Below are positions 48,101 to 58,365 of a stretch of DNA of 64,000 nucleotides, piece after piece; within the stretch, counting starts at the first letter, position 1; each line of letters opens with the position of its first letter. The position numbers were made by a program, and so were the translations under genes. The notes beneath the pieces were generated by a model. That model saw nothing but the letters and a program-made list of their open reading frames with translations, ran no database searches and had not been told where the DNA came from. The DNA is from Ciona intestinalis (lineage: Eukaryota; Chordata; Ascidiacea; Phlebobranchia; Cionidae), in NCBI RefSeq assembly GCF_000224145.3, contig NC_020170.2, forward strand, positions 253,001 through 317,000. The letters run 5' to 3'.

Positions 48101-51100
48101 AGTTGGCCATGGCAGGTATATGTATAAATACCAATTTACATTCCACTTAAAACCTTTCCTTTGAATGTGAATATAACTGATTTATCCACGCGTGGCAACG
48201 ACTATGAGTCTTTATAACTCGGGTGTTCTGTTTCATACACCTCGTACCTGCCTTTTTTGGGAAATTTTTTTATGTATGCCTGACAAATTAGACATTCAAT
48301 AAGTCACCACTTGACTATAGAAACTGCCGTTAAGTGTCTTGCCCAAGGACACATACGCTCACAATGGTAGCAGCGAAGAACCTTGAACCCATTACCTCTG
48401 GGTTAGATGAAGGGAACCAAACAATACTAAACTAAAATCACATGTATTAAAATCGCATTTGTGTCCATGCTAAATAGCCCTTCCGTATCCAGGTATCACT
48501 TCAAGGGTCTTATGGCTCAGCATATTGTGGGGGTACTTTGGTTCGAGACCAATGGGTTGTTACTGCAGCTCACTGCGCAGCACTTATATTGTAAGGCCCT
48601 CATATTTATAACATTATTATTTATTTATCTTATTTCATTAGAAACTTATTGTTTTTATAAGCAATATTTTTTATTTTTCTGTAACAAAAAAATAATTTTC
48701 TCCGGTTTATTTATACATTCATTCAATCATTGTTTTATTTATTTCTTCATTTGCCGAATTAAACATAAATGGCTCGTTTGCCTGCTAGGTGTAGCGACCA
48801 CGCTTATTTTCTTCCAATTAAATGTAAATATGTTTTTAACTGCGGTAAGCGTGTTTAACAATTGTTTTTTTGTTGCTATATCCTGTCTTTTCGTTTGAAA
48901 TATTTCTAAAATTTCGCTACTGTAACCAAAGAAACACATACAGTTATTATTAATCAGCCAAACTTAAAATCAGCTAGCACACATAAAAGAATGAAAAACT
49001 TCCTAAAATAATCACCCACAAAGTAACATACTTGGTAACTCGTAAGTTGGCACTCGGTGAATGAAACACAACACCCGTGTTTAACGACTGTCGCTTTCCG
49101 GCCACACGAAGAAAAAGTAAGCTACATTCTTTCAAACTGTTCAACCCATAGTTGACCTATTTTAAATATACATTAACGGCATACCCCTCTTCACAGCATT
49201 GGTACCTACGGTTCCGACCAAGTGGGCTTAGGCATGCATGATAAAACTTTGCCAGAATCTTCAAGACAACTTATTGACGTAGTAGCAGTTTATGTACATC
49301 CTCAATACGATAACCCAGATCGTAGTCACGACGTTGGTAAGCGGTGGAAATTGTACAATAAACGTTCTAATATTTTGGACATATTCTTAACATATAGTAG
49401 GGTGGGGGAAGACGGGACACCTTTAGGACATAATATCCAAATATCCTGTTCGTGTTTTAAATAATTAACACCAGTCTATGGAAGTCGTGAGGATGCGGTT
49501 TCATAATTCTTTGAATGTTCTTTGTTTACTACCAAATGGAACGAGAAAATAGAGTCAAAAGGTGTCCCATCTTCCCCCACCCTACTCCATATTCGGGCGG
49601 TTGACACTTTTTTGTTTTGTTTTTAGCTCTAAATAAAGTAGAGACGCATTACCCTTTTTAGTCCTTATTTACTTTAAAGAAGAAAACGGATTTTACCTTT
49701 TTGGTCCTTTAATTTGTTGCGCAAATGTATTAAAATAAGAGCTTAACGAAGCCATTTGGGCGAAATATATCTTTTAATAAACAATTGGTTTGATTTGTAA
49801 TAAATTCCGCGAATCTGACCCTGATCTGATGTACATATAGTTGAACGATTCTTGTATAGTGAAATGCAGTAATGATCTGGTGCTACGTCTATTTGAATAA
49901 GAGACTGACGATGCCCTTTAGGCGAAATATATTTCTCTTTTACTACTAGTGGTTGGACTTGATTTTTGTTGGTTACGTTTTCGTAGCACCAGATCAATTG
50001 GTTTGATTTTTGTATGTTACGTTTTCGTAGCACCAGATCCTTACTGTATTTCTTTACACAAGAATCGTTCAACTCTATGAGCACCAGATTTGGTTTAGAT
50101 TCACGGACTTTACTACATTTTTTTCCAATTTTTTATGTATTTCAGCTATGGTGAAAATGGCAACTCCGGCTATTTTAAACGATCAAGTATCTTTGGCATG
50201 CGAGGCCCACGAAGGCTGGGAATTTCCACCTGGCATGGAATGCGTGGTTACCGGATGGGGCGTTACAGTAGAAGGTACAATTGTAGGCCTTAAGAAAAAA
50301 AAACTAAAAAAAATTAAGACCTGAATTATATTTCTGAAACAAAAACTTAAAAAAGACACACGTTAGGCCATAGTTTTACTTTTGAAGACAAAACTGAAAA
50401 AAAGAAAACATTTTTAGTCGTATTACTTGGAAAAAATAAATATAACCTATGGTATAACGGCTGTCGTTGCCTCGGCAGGCTAAATAAATAAATACATTAA
50501 GTTTTCATCAGAGTTGTAACACTTAAATCTGTTATATCCTGCATGTTTTCAATTACCACTACCATTAAGGGTGTTTTCTTGGTCAAGACACTTAACAGCA
50601 ATTGCTCCAACCCAGTGGTCACTAATGGGTTGACTAAATTCGTCCGGCGCCGTGGTATAGTGGTTAGCGCGCCTGCATGCAACCCAGAGGTATTGGGTTC
50701 AAGGCTCGACGCTGCTNNNNNNNNNNNNNNNNNNNNNNNNNNNNNNNNNNNNNNNNNNNNNNNNNNNNNNNNNNNNNNNNNNNNNNNNNNNNNNNNNNNN
50801 NNNNNNNNNNNNNNNNNNNNNNNNNNNNNNNNNNNNNNNNNNNNNNNNNNNNNNNNNNNNNNNNNNNNNNNNNNNNNNNNNNNNNNNNNNNNNNNNNNNN
50901 NNNNNNNNNNNNNNNNNNNNNNNNNNNNNNNNNNNNNNNNNNNNNNNNNNNNNNNNNNNNNNNNNNNNNNNNNNNNNNNNNNNNNNNNNNNNNNNNNNNN
51001 NNNNNNNNNNNNNNNNNNNNNNNNNNNNNNNNNNNNNNNNNNNNNNNNNNNNNNNNNNNNNNNNNNNNNNNNNNNNNNNNNNNNNNNNNNNNNNNNNNNN

Positions 51101-52108
51101 NNNNNNNNNNNNNNNNNNNNNNNNNCGACTGTCGTGTTTCCGGCCACGCGAGAATAAAGTAAGTTACATTCATTCATTCATTCATTCGAATTGTCAAACA
51201 AGCAGGCGCGCTAACCACTTTGCGGCCAATATGATCATAAATATTACATTTAGGCGGGAATAGGGGGACTAACATCTTGCAGCAAGCACCCCTGCCTCTT
51301 ATGAGCGACCAAGACTGTTATGATTTATACCAACAAGCTGGATTAGATACAACATCAGATATGCAATGCGCAGGAGGCGTGGGACAAGGAGCATGTAATG
51401 TAAGTAGTTTATTGTGTAGGATGTGATACCATTGGGGCATAAATCCAATATTTTCTGACAAATACACACACAATGGTAGCAACGACCAGCCTTGAACTCA
51501 TTACCTCTTGGTTGGGGCAGTCGCGCTAAATACTTTGCTACAGCGCCGGACAATGTAATAGGGTAGTGAAATATGGGATACCGTTAGGACATAATTCCTA
51601 TATTTCCTGATGTGTTTTAAACAATTAACAACGGTCTATAGGAGCCGTGAGGATACGGTTTTATAATTCTTTGAATGTTCTTTGTTTACTACCAAATGGG
51701 ACGATAAAATACAATTGAAATTAGCACTTAAAATCTAAATATCCTAATCATGTTTAAAAAATTAAGAACTGTCTTTTTTTGGGTCGTGAGTATAAATTCT
51801 TATAATTCTTTGAATGTTCTTTGTTTACTACCAAATAGGACGAAAAAATAGAGTAAAAATGTGTCCCATCTTACCCCAGTACACAATAAAACTAAAAAAG
51901 GATTGTAAAATATTAAAAACGAATCAAATATGTTATTTTACAGGGAGACAGCGGGGGCCCTCTAAACTGTTACGTCAATAACAGATGGTATCATATGGGT
52001 ATTGTAAGCTTTGGCGAAGCTAATTGTGACACCGAAATAGCCAGTGTTTTCGCCAAGGTTTCCCATCTGCGAAATTTCATTGATAGCACGATCGAAAATT
52101 TTTCGTGA
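45137..52108 (+). CDS. Secreted CUB-domain serine protease (S1A)
   Basis: Ten exons (plus): 45137-45212, 45437-45646, 46231-46368, 47201-47395, 47964-48115, 48493-48590, 49197-49336, 50146-50274, 51254-51399, 51944-52108. All phases agree; 482 aa. Signal peptide [17 protein letters not shown]. One CUB domain ([34 protein letters not shown]), residues ~28-140. A Thr/Pro-rich, probably O-glycosylated linker, ~142-206. Then a chymotrypsin-fold domain activated at R242|VVNG. The triad is His284 (VVTAAHC), Asp335 (SHDVAMVKM) and Ser431 (GDSGGP). The S1-pocket position 189 is Gly by alignment (GQGACNGDSGG), so it is not trypsin-like and is more likely chymotrypsin/elastase-like. Secreted; substrate unknown. 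Gut or haemocyte roles are typical of such tunicate proteases. AATAAA lies just after the stop (52116-52121). The introns are full of SINE and MITE copies. Confidence 0.95.
45312..45432 (+). repeat. SINE 3' fragment
   Basis: CAAAGTAACATACTTGGTAAC through CGCAAGAAAAATTCTTCCATTC. It ends at the acceptor of protease exon 2. Confidence 0.75.
45668..45990 (+). repeat. SINE, near full length
   Basis: ACCCGCCGTATAGACGGTTGG head, B box GGTTCAAAGCTCG, full body and tail. In protease intron 2. Confidence 0.85.
46008..46160 (+). repeat. SINE fragment
   Basis: TCTCCAACCCAGTGGTCACTAC body and a short tail with GTTTTCGGCCATACGGAG. Directly follows the previous copy. Confidence 0.7.
46421..46590. mobile_element. 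MITE, internally shortened
   Basis: ATGGTAGTGTGGAGGAGATGGG start, GGTGGTAAATAAAGAACATTC core, CTATCTTTCCCACCCTATTATA end. In protease intron 3. Confidence 0.8.
46800..46960 (+). repeat. SINE 3' fragment
   Basis: ATCACCCACAAAGTAACACACG and AACTGGCGCGAGGTGTATG. The AAAACATAATCACCCACAAA start is repeated. Confidence 0.75.
47018..47150 (+). repeat. SINE 3' fragment with ATTC tail
   Basis: TGATCACCCACAAAGTAACA through GGATAAAGTAAGTTACATTC. Confidence 0.8.
47662..47861. mobile_element. MITE in protease intron 4
   Basis: ATAGTGGGGTGGGGGAAGATGG start and CATCTTCCCCAATCCTATTATA end. Opposite orientation to most copies in the FoxE region. Confidence 0.85.
48170..48415 (-). repeat. SINE, partly deleted
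   Basis: AACTGATTTATCCACGCGTGG tail, short middle, CTTGCCCAAGGACACATACGC body, GGTAGCAGCG head part. In protease intron 5. Confidence 0.8.
48775..48955 (+). repeat. Unclassified interspersed repeat, copy 1
   Basis: GGTGTAGCGACCACGC ... AAGCGTGTTTAACAATTG ... TATATCCTGTCTTTTCG ... TTCGCTACTGTAACC, ending CAGTTATTATTA. The same block recurs at 54895-55045, 55565-55755, 57625-57730, 59080-59185 and 60965-61160, with pieces elsewhere, only in the right 16 kb of the window. Confidence 0.7.
49010..49130 (+). repeat. SINE 3' fragment
   Basis: ATCACCCACAAAGTAACATAC through GAAAAAGTAAGCTACATTC. In protease intron 6. Confidence 0.8.
49392..49589. mobile_element. MITE in protease intron 7
   Basis: ATAGTAGGGTGGGGGAAGACGGG start and CATCTTCCCCCACCCTACT end. 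One of the best-preserved copies. Confidence 0.9.
49798..50115. repeat. Fold-back inverted repeat
   Basis: Arm 1 (49798-49887: GTAATAAATTCCGCGAATCTG ... ATCTGGTGCTACG) and arm 2 (about 50028-50115) are inverted copies of each other about 90 bp long. Between them is a motif GACGATGCCCTTTAGGCGAA, a relative of which also precedes arm 1 (ACGAAGCCATTTGGGCGAA near 49747). Non-coding. It lies just before protease exon 8. Confidence 0.75.
50570..50640 (+). repeat. SINE body fragment
   Basis: CACTTAACAGCAATTGCTCC and CACTAATGGGTTGACTAAATT, broken off where the next SINE copy begins. Confidence 0.75.
50643..51187 (+). repeat. SINE spanning an assembly gap
   Basis: Clean head GTCCGGCGCCGTGGTATAGTGG up to CGACGCTGCT, then N, then the tail CGACTGTCGTGTTTCCGGCC and (ATTC)n. 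The gap may contain more than one element. Confidence 0.85.
50717..51125. other. Assembly gap (409 N)
   Basis: Gap inside a SINE in protease intron 8. The flanks stop at the same consensus position as at the other SINE gaps. Confidence 0.95.
51450..51552 (-). repeat. SINE head fragment
   Basis: ACACACAATGGTAGCAACGA, AACTCATTACCTCTTGG and the terminus CTACAGCGCCGGAC. Confidence 0.8.
51557..51886. mobile_element. MITE with internal duplication
   Basis: AATAGGGTAGTGAAATATGGG start. The TTCTTTGAATGTTCTTTGTTTAC core occurs twice (near 51667 and 51808). End is CATCTTACCCCAG. Probably two overlapping copies or a partial tandem duplication. In protease intron 9. Confidence 0.75.
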
Positions 52109-52264
52109 TCGCGCGAATAAATTTGTGACGTAAGAACGACGTTACTGTATATCAAATTTATTGTTTGAGTTGTTATTTCATAAAGTGTGAATCATTCGGT
52201 GAATAATGATTCGATAATTTGTTATGCTTTTCATCTAGCATTGGCAAATCGTCTGGCCTACGAA

Positions 52265-52376
52265 ACAAATTAATATCAAGAGAGCAAAGCTCTAATTAGT
52301 GGGCACGTATTAATGTAATCAGCACAACATTATTTACCTTATTAGTTTAAGTATTAGTTTAATCGTTTAATTGCTC
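52265..52376. repeat. Left edge of the tandem duplication
   Basis: AGAGAGCAAAGCTCTAATTAG and AATCAGCACAACATTATTTA recur near 58055-58135. This marks the approximate start of the block duplicated with the glycosyltransferase gene. Confidence 0.6.
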
Positions 52377-52377
52377 G

Positions 52378-52530
52378 AAGCCAGTAATTACAAATAGGTT
52401 GTCCAAATTATCAGCCATACATAAAAAGTGAAGGAAAAAAACAACAAAAACTACACGATGTATGAACACCTGTGCTATAACGACTGGCGTTATCCGTCCA
52501 CGCGAGGATAAAGTAAGTTACAATCAATCA
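52378..52530 (+). repeat. SINE 3' fragment
   Basis: CAAATAGGTTGTCCAAATTATCAGCC and CCACGCGAGGATAAAGTAAG. A counterpart sits at 58150-58365. Confidence 0.75.
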
Positions 52531-52666
52531 AAAACAATTTAATAGCCTTGTGTTTTTTGCCATATATAGATACATTATGGAATGATTATAAAGAAATTGC
52601 TTTATCACAGAAAATGATATACAGGTATTTATATTTTTATTGATACATAATATTAGAATGTGTATT

Positions 52667-52860
52667 ATAGTAGGGTGGGGGAGACGCGAAACTTTAGCAC
52701 ATAATATCCAAATATCCTGAACATGTTTTAATCAATTAACAACGGTATATTAGGGTCGTGAGAATACAGTTTTATAATTCCTCAAATGTTCTTTCTTTAC
52801 TACCAAATAAGACGACAAAATTGAATTAAAAGGTTTCCAATCTCCCCCACCCTACTATAT
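52667..52860. mobile_element. MITE shared by both duplicate blocks
   Basis: ATAGTAGGGTGGGGGAGACGCG start and CTCCCCCACCCTACTATAT end. The copy at 58507-58700 is nearly identical and in the same relative place, so this insertion predates the duplication or conversion. Confidence 0.9.
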
Positions 52861-52876
52861 AAGTGTTAACATGCAT

Positions 52877-55800
52877 TTATCCAGAGTTATCCGGCTCTAT
52901 CCTGGGCAGCGGCTTCAATTTGATCGTGGGCGCTCGGTTGTAAACTTTTTCATCCGGTTTAAATATCAGATCTGGACTTCCAAAGTAAGCTATTCTAGCT
53001 GCTGCTCCGTATATATTATCTCTGGTTCGGATTTGTTCTTCAGTATCCGTATAAATGTATTGTAAGTGCAGATTGTGTTGTACGGCCGCTCTTGGGTGTA
53101 TGTGAAGCGCATAATTTTCACTTAAATCATATTTGCTTTCAACTGCTGCCCCAAAGCCTTCGTACCCTTCAAACGGAAGCGGTCTGTTCAATGCAAACTC
53201 TTCAATGTGTACATTCGGCTAAAAAAACAACATTTTGTTTTAATAACTGTTTTTTGGCGCATATCCGATTTTTCGTTTAAAATATTTCTAAATCTTTGTT
53301 ACCGTTATAAGGAGACAAAAGGAATTATTACTAATATAATAAAATGAAAAGATTCTTTAATCAAAACTATGCAATTCATTTCAATACCGCCATGTTTTTT
53401 CGATAGAATTGGTGCAGACGGTTCTGTGCATATATATAGTATTTTTTTGGATTATAATTTTCAAGTGATTTCAAAAAACTCTCATGGAAAAACTTGTTCA
53501 GGAAATGCGAATTTGGTTCGGCCAGCAAGATTCCAGAATTGATGCTCACGGCGTGTTCACTGTAAAATCATATAGAACTCCTCCAATATAACTTGAATTA
53601 TTATGAATGATTGAATGTAACTTGCTTTATCCTCGCGTTGCCGGAAAACGACAGTCGTTATAACACGGGTGTTCTGTTTCATACACTTCGTGCCAACTGT
53701 ATGTTACTCTGTAGGTTATTATTTTTTAGATTTTTATGTCTTTTTTTATGTATATGGCTGATATTTTGAACAACCCAGTGGTGAGCAATGGGTTGGAGCA
53801 ATTGCCGTTAAGTGTCTTGCCCAAGGACACATACGCCACAGTGGAAGCGCAGTGACGAGCTTTGAACCCATTACCTATGGTTTAGAGGGAGGCGCACTAA
53901 CTACTTTGTCACGGCAGCCGACTGATTATGAATGAATGACCCTTAGTTAACCACGCGTAACGCGACAAAAGCCGTCGTTATACCACGCATTTCATTCACC
54001 TTGTGACACAGTTGGTTAGTCTTCCTCTAACCTAAAGGTTTTGAGTTTAAGGCTCGTCGCTGCTACCATTGTGGGCATATGTGTTTTGGGGCAAGACACT
54101 TAACGGCAATTGCTCCGACCAGTGGTCACTAATGGGCTGTTCAAATGTTCAGCCATGAAATATATATAGAGAGCAGGGTGAGGGAAAATGGGACACCTTT
54201 AGAGCATAATATTCAAATATTCGCTGACCGAGTCGTAAGGATACGGTTTTATAACCCTTTGAATTTTCTTTGATTACTACCAAATGGGACGGGAAAATAA
54301 AATGAAAATGTGTCTCATCTTCCCCACCCTACTATATATAAGCAATTATCCTCAAATTTACATACGTGGTAACCAGTAAACTGGACATATGTGGTAACCA
54401 GTAATGAAACAGAACACCCGTGTTATAACGACTGTTGTTTTCCAGCCATGCAAGGATAAAGCAAGTTACATTCATTCATTTATCATCTTGATCACAATCA
54501 CTACGGTATGGTATAAGTCATTACCTTATTATGTATTTCGGTGGGGGGAAATGGGACACCTCTTCGTTCTATTTTCTCGTTTAATTTAGTAGTAAACAAA
54601 GAACATTTAAAGAATATTAAAAGCGTATCCTCACAATTCCCGTAGACCGTTGTTAATAGTTTAAAATACGATCAGGATATTTGGATATTATGTCCTAAAG
54701 GTGTCTCGTTTCCCCACCCTATATAATATTTCCTAATAAAACTTACCGTCCAGCAACGAAAGAAAAGCGGCGAAGAGAGTCAAGGTTTTTTAATAGAATA
54801 ACATCATTGTCCACGTATATACCCCCATGTTCAAGCAGTTTTGTAATTCTAACTATTACTGACCGAGAATCCGCCATTAGCTGTATGTACGAATAAAAGC
54901 ATTAACTAAATGTAAATATGTTTTTAACTGTAAGCGTGTTTTAACAACTGTTGTTTTGTCGCTATATCCTGTCTTTTCGTTGAAAACAATTCCAAATCTT
55001 CGCTACCGTAATCGAAGAGACAAATAACAGTTATTATTAGCTACAATTAACAGTAATAGATTTCGTTGGGCCATGAGTAATGTAAAATAGTATTCTTTTT
55101 AATTTCTTTTTTCGTCTACCGGCAAAAAGTTCTGCTAACCGACGAAAAAATTTTGATCACCCACAAAGTTATATACGTGGTAACGTACGTTATTCGTACA
55201 ACATCTGATTTAAGCGCGCAAGAGGTGTTTAAAACAAGATGTTATAACAACTATGTTATACCTATGTTATAACAACTGTCCTTACTCCTCTATTCGAAGT
55301 TAAATGAGTCACATTAATTCAACTTTTAATACAGTAATCAGACTTTTAACAACTTAACGTTAATACAACGTTAATCAAACCTAATTATTTTGTAAGATTT
55401 AACAAATAAATTGATTTTTTTATTTAGATTTATTTAGAAGATTTACACGAGTACTTGCCTGTTTCCCGTTGACAAATTTTGGGTCTTCTACTTTAACCCA
55501 GCGGAGGCATGGTATATCTTGAATTGCTTTTTGGGCGAATTCACCTACAAATTACAACAAACATAATAATAAATGTATTTGTCTCTTCAATTATGGCAGC
55601 GAAGATTTAGAAATATTTTAAACGAAAAGACAGGATATACCTGCAAAACAACAGTTGTTAAAACACGTTTACAGTTTAAAATATATTTACATTTAATTGG
55701 AAGAAAATAGGCGTGGTCGCTTCACCTAGCAGACAAACGAGTCATTTATGGGTAATAATTTTTAAGGTAAACCTCTAATAGAAACAGAAGGGTGTGTACA

Positions 55801-56515
55801 GATACGAACCCTACAGTGGGGGTCGGCTTTAAAAAGGTTTAATCCAGTAGTATAGTTTTAGTTTTTTAGTTGTTTATGATATAGTAGTGTGAGGAAAGAT
55901 GGGACACCTTTTTATCCCATTTTCTCGTCCCATTTGGTAGTAACCAAAGAAATTTCAATTTCCACGACCGCCATATACCGTTGTTACAATTTTTATAGCA
56001 CGTTCAGCATAGTTAAGATTTTATTGGCTAAAGGTGTCCAGTCTTCCCCACCCTACTATATATGATACTTTTACCCAACTGTAGTATTATGTTTAATACG
56101 TACTTGTAGGTATATCAGTTGTGTAGTAAACAATAATAGCTTCAGGTTGTTGTATTCTCGCCATTGACCGTAAAGCTAAATACTTAAGAAAGTCGAACTT
56201 AATATTCCCAACCATTATTAGATAAACAATATTTGGAATTTTGTATTTTTTCCCGAATTGGTCAAAATCTCGTTTTTCCGCCAAGTCGCCACATATTATA
56301 GGTAAAACTGGCAAAGTCTTACAAACTGTGTAATTCATCACAATTGATGTTTTTTTGCAGGAACTCTTGCGATGCGAAATATATGTTTGTTTCTTCAACG
56401 CCTCTGCTAGGTTTTGCTTGCGTCCTGGATTTGCTGATTTATAAACTACCAATAATAATGCTAATACAATTGCCATTAACAGAGAAAATTGCCTTTTTTT
56501 GTTGAAGTGAAACAT
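52877..56515 (-). CDS. GT32-like type II glycosyltransferase, copy 1
   Basis: Five exons (minus): 56515-56104, 55544-55459, 54880-54747, 53559-53388, 53218-52877; 381 aa, phases agree. A short cytosolic N terminus is followed by one membrane anchor (residues ~10-26), as in Golgi type II transferases. The lumenal part has KIPNIVYLIMVGNIKFDFLKYLALRS, then ADSRSVIVRITKLLEHGG followed by IYVDNDVILL, where D190-N-D192 is the metal- and sugar-nucleotide-binding DXD motif. Next come EHAVSINSGILLAEPNS and a C-terminal domain with PLPFEGYEG. The layout fits the Gly_transf_sug (GT32) family, which includes alpha-1,4-GlcNAc/Gal transferases. Donor and acceptor cannot be told. Intron 2 has a GC donor (CAG|GCAAGT). 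The 3' exon is almost identical to copy 2. Confidence 0.88.
53235..53335 (+). repeat. Unclassified interspersed repeat, partial
   Basis: CATATCCGATTTTTCGTTTAAAATATTTC and AAATCTTTGTTACCG. Partial copy between the last two exons of glycosyltransferase copy 1; equivalent to 59080-59185. Confidence 0.6.
53608..53923 (-). repeat. SINE, full length
   Basis: Tail AACTTGCTTTATCCTCGCG, body GGAGCAATTGCCGTTAAGTG, head ending CACGGCAGCCGAC. In copy 1 intron 3; not found at the equivalent place of copy 2. Confidence 0.85.
54005..54160 (+). repeat. SINE, tail lost
   Basis: ACACAGTTGGTTAGTCTTCC head, GCTACCATTGTGGGCATATG, CAATTGCTCCGACCAGTGG body. A related copy is at 59668 in the duplicate. Confidence 0.75.
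54171..54338. mobile_element. MITE, internally shortened
   Basis: GAGCAGGGTGAGGGAAAATGGG start and CATCTTCCCCACCCTACTATAT end. Inserted in SINE sequence: the SINE tail resumes at 54350. Confidence 0.8.
54350..54482 (+). repeat. SINE tail, displaced by MITE insertion
   Basis: Small internal duplication of CATACGTGGTAACCAGTAA, then ACACCCGTGTTATAACGAC and the ATTC tail. Confidence 0.75.
54538..54724. mobile_element. MITE in copy 1 intron 3
   Basis: CGGTGGGGGGAAATGGGACACC start and TCTCGTTTCCCCACCCTATATA end. Confidence 0.85.
54895..55045 (+). repeat. Unclassified interspersed repeat, copy 2
   Basis: AAATGTAAATATGTTTTTAAC, GTCGCTATATCCTGTCTTTTCG, TCTTCGCTACCGTAATCG, ending ACAGTTATTATTA. Confidence 0.7.
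55150..55320 (+). repeat. Degenerate SINE tail
   Basis: GATCACCCACAAAGTTATATACG, GCGCGCAAGAGGTGTTTAAAAC, and an internal duplication of ACCTATGTTATAACAACTG. Confidence 0.55.
55565..55755 (-). repeat. Unclassified interspersed repeat, copy 3
   Basis: Inverse of the block: AATTATGGCAGCGAAGATTTAG, AAAAGACAGGATATACC, GGCGTGGTCGCTTCACC. In copy 1 intron 1; equivalent to 60965-61160. Confidence 0.7.
55880..56062. mobile_element. MITE next to copy 1 exon 1
   Basis: ATAGTAGTGTGAGGAAAGATGGG start and CAGTCTTCCCCACCCTACTATAT end. Confidence 0.85.
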
Positions 56516-56573
56516 TTTTGTCCAAATGTTTAAACCTTGGCTAAAAAAAACATAAATTTCATTTATAATTTAC

Positions 56574-56768
56574 ATAGTAGGGTGGGGGAGATGGGACACC
56601 TTTTAGCTCTATTTTCTCGTCCGATTTGTAGTAAACAATGAACATTCAAATGGGTATAAAACTATACCCTCACGACTCCTATAGACCGTCTTTATTTGCT
56701 TAAAACACGATCACGATATTTGGATGTTATGTGCCAAAGGTGTCCCATTTTCTCCCACCCAAATATAT
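56574..56768. mobile_element. MITE upstream of copy 1
   Basis: ATAGTAGGGTGGGGGAGATGGG start and CCATTTTCTCCCACCCAAATATA end, about 60 bases upstream of the start codon. Absent from the corresponding place upstream of copy 2. Confidence 0.85.
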
Positions 56769-57249
56769 AGTAGCGCTTGACTGCCTTGCCAACTTTATGA
56801 TCAAGTTTACCTAAGTTTGACAGTGTTATGCAAACTTGGCCATTAAACAATAGCATTGTGAGCTCAAAATATTTGACTGTTCTCACTGTTTTCGTTTACA
56901 TTTTATAATATTATAACTAAAACCAAAGCGTCTTTGACGAACTGTTAACGAATGGCGCCTACGTTTTTGAAGTCTGCCGCTAATATCTTTGCCGGCGAAC
57001 GTTGATGCATGATTGTGCTGCATATTAATCGCCGGAAATTCTGTTATTCAGATGCTATTGTTTAAGAACCGTGCTGTATCGCGGTTGCTGCACATTAGTA
57101 TCTACGATTGCGTGCTAGTTAGTGGCAATGCTCTGTGATACCACTCTCTCCTTGTGTTGCTCTACCTTTTGTTTATAATAATCTTTTTGTCTCTTCGATT
57201 ACGGCAGCAAAGACTTAAAAATATTATTACCGTATAGTGACAAAATAAC
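56769..57249. other. Upstream region of copy 1
   Basis: Matches the region upstream of copy 2 (62220-62600): GCGCTTGACTG, AAAATATTTGACTGTTCTCAC, CCAAAGCGTCTTTGACG, TCGCCGGAAATTC. This is likely the shared ancestral promoter. Confidence 0.6.
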
Positions 57250-57512
57250 AGTTGCTACCATTGTGGGCGTATGTGTCCTTGGGCAAGACGTTTAACGGCA
57301 ATTGCTCCAACCCAGTGGTCACTAATGGGTTGTCCAAATTATCAGCCATACACAAAAAAATGGAAAAATCTAAAAAAAATAATCACCTACAAAGTAACAT
57401 ACATGGTAACTCGTAAGCTGGCACGAGGTGTATGAACAACCGTTTTATAACTACTGTCATTTTCCGGCCACGCGAGGATAAAGTAAGTTACATGCATACA
57501 TACATTTAAAAA
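57250..57512 (+). repeat. SINE, head lost
   Basis: GCTACCATTGTGGGCGTATG to GCGAGGATAAAGTAAGTTACATG with CATACATACATT end. Confidence 0.85.
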
Positions 57513-57624
57513 CATTTACATTTTATTGGAAGAAAAAGCGTGGTCGCTACACCTTCTTTTACAAAACACGCAAGGCAAAAATTTTCTTAAGTTATCAAAG
57601 CATCAGCCTGGTGGATCCTAATCA

Positions 57625-57730
57625 AAATCCACTGTTGTTTTGTCGCTATATCCTTCCTTTTCGTTTTTAATATTTCAAAATCTTTGCTACCGTAATCTAA
57701 AAAACAAATAAAGTTATTATTGTAATATAT
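57625..57730 (+). repeat. Unclassified interspersed repeat, partial
   Basis: CACTGTTGTTTTGTCGCTATATCC, ATCTTTGCTACCGTAATC, AAAGTTATTATTG. Confidence 0.65.
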
Positions 57731-57907
57731 ATTATCTTAGAAATACAGTGCCGAAATTGCTATAAAGAAAAATCCTTTTACTTGACTTGTTTTAAATGTA
57801 TGATACAGAGCTGAAGTGAAAACGTTGTCGTTAGTTTATATGTACTTAAACGCATGCTCGTGTTTGGCCATTATTAGAGTTACGGGACACTGAATAAACG
57901 GATAATA

Positions 57908-57975
57908 AATGAATGTAGATAGCTTTATCCTCGCGTCGCCGGAAAACGACAGTCGTTATAAAACGAGTATTTTAC
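57908..57975 (-). repeat. SINE tail fragment
   Basis: GATAGCTTTATCCTCGCGTCGCC and CGACAGTCGTTATAAAACGAG. Confidence 0.7.
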
Positions 57976-57982
57976 ACTGATA

Positions 57983-58009
57983 ACTTATTATTATTATTAT
58001 TATTATTAT
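57983..58009. repeat. (TTA)n microsatellite
   Basis: About nine ATT units directly after a SINE tail fragment. Confidence 0.9.
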
Positions 58010-58149
58010 GAGTAAATGTGCAAAAAAATGTGTATTAATCTGTTAAATCAAAATAATAACAAGAGAGCAAAGCTCTAATTGATGGGCACGTATTAAACAA
58101 ATCAACACAACATTATTTAACCATATTAGTCTAATCGTTTTATTCGGCA

Positions 58150-58365
58150 AGATAATTAACGGCAATTGCTCCAACCTAGTGATCACCAGGTTGTCTAAAT
58201 TATCAGCCATACATAAAAAGTAAAGGAAAAAAATTAACCACCTACAAAAAGTAACATACCTGGTAACTTGTAAGCTGGCACGAGGTGTATGAACACCTGT
58301 GTTATAACGACTGTCGTTTTCCGGCCACCCGAGGTAAAAGTATAAATTACAATTATTTAAAAATA
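58150..58365 (+). repeat. SINE, head lost
   Basis: CAAGATAATTAACGGCAATTGC to CCACCCGAGGTAAAAGTATAAATTAC. Counterpart of 52378-52530 but retaining more of the element. Confidence 0.8.

Noticed and set aside
48461-48898. 145-codon frame in the protease gene.
   Set aside because: It overlaps protease exon 6 in another frame, then runs through T-rich intron; hydrophobic only because of T content.
49888-49901. Fourteen-base match (TCTATTTGAATAAG) to the 3' end of the Ciona spliced leader, suggesting an SL gene or a retrocopied trans-spliced mRNA.
   Set aside because: No GT donor follows it as an SL RNA gene needs, and no recognisable mRNA continues. It lies inside the fold-back repeat, where a related AATAAGAGCTTAACGA word occurs nearby, so the repeat explains it.
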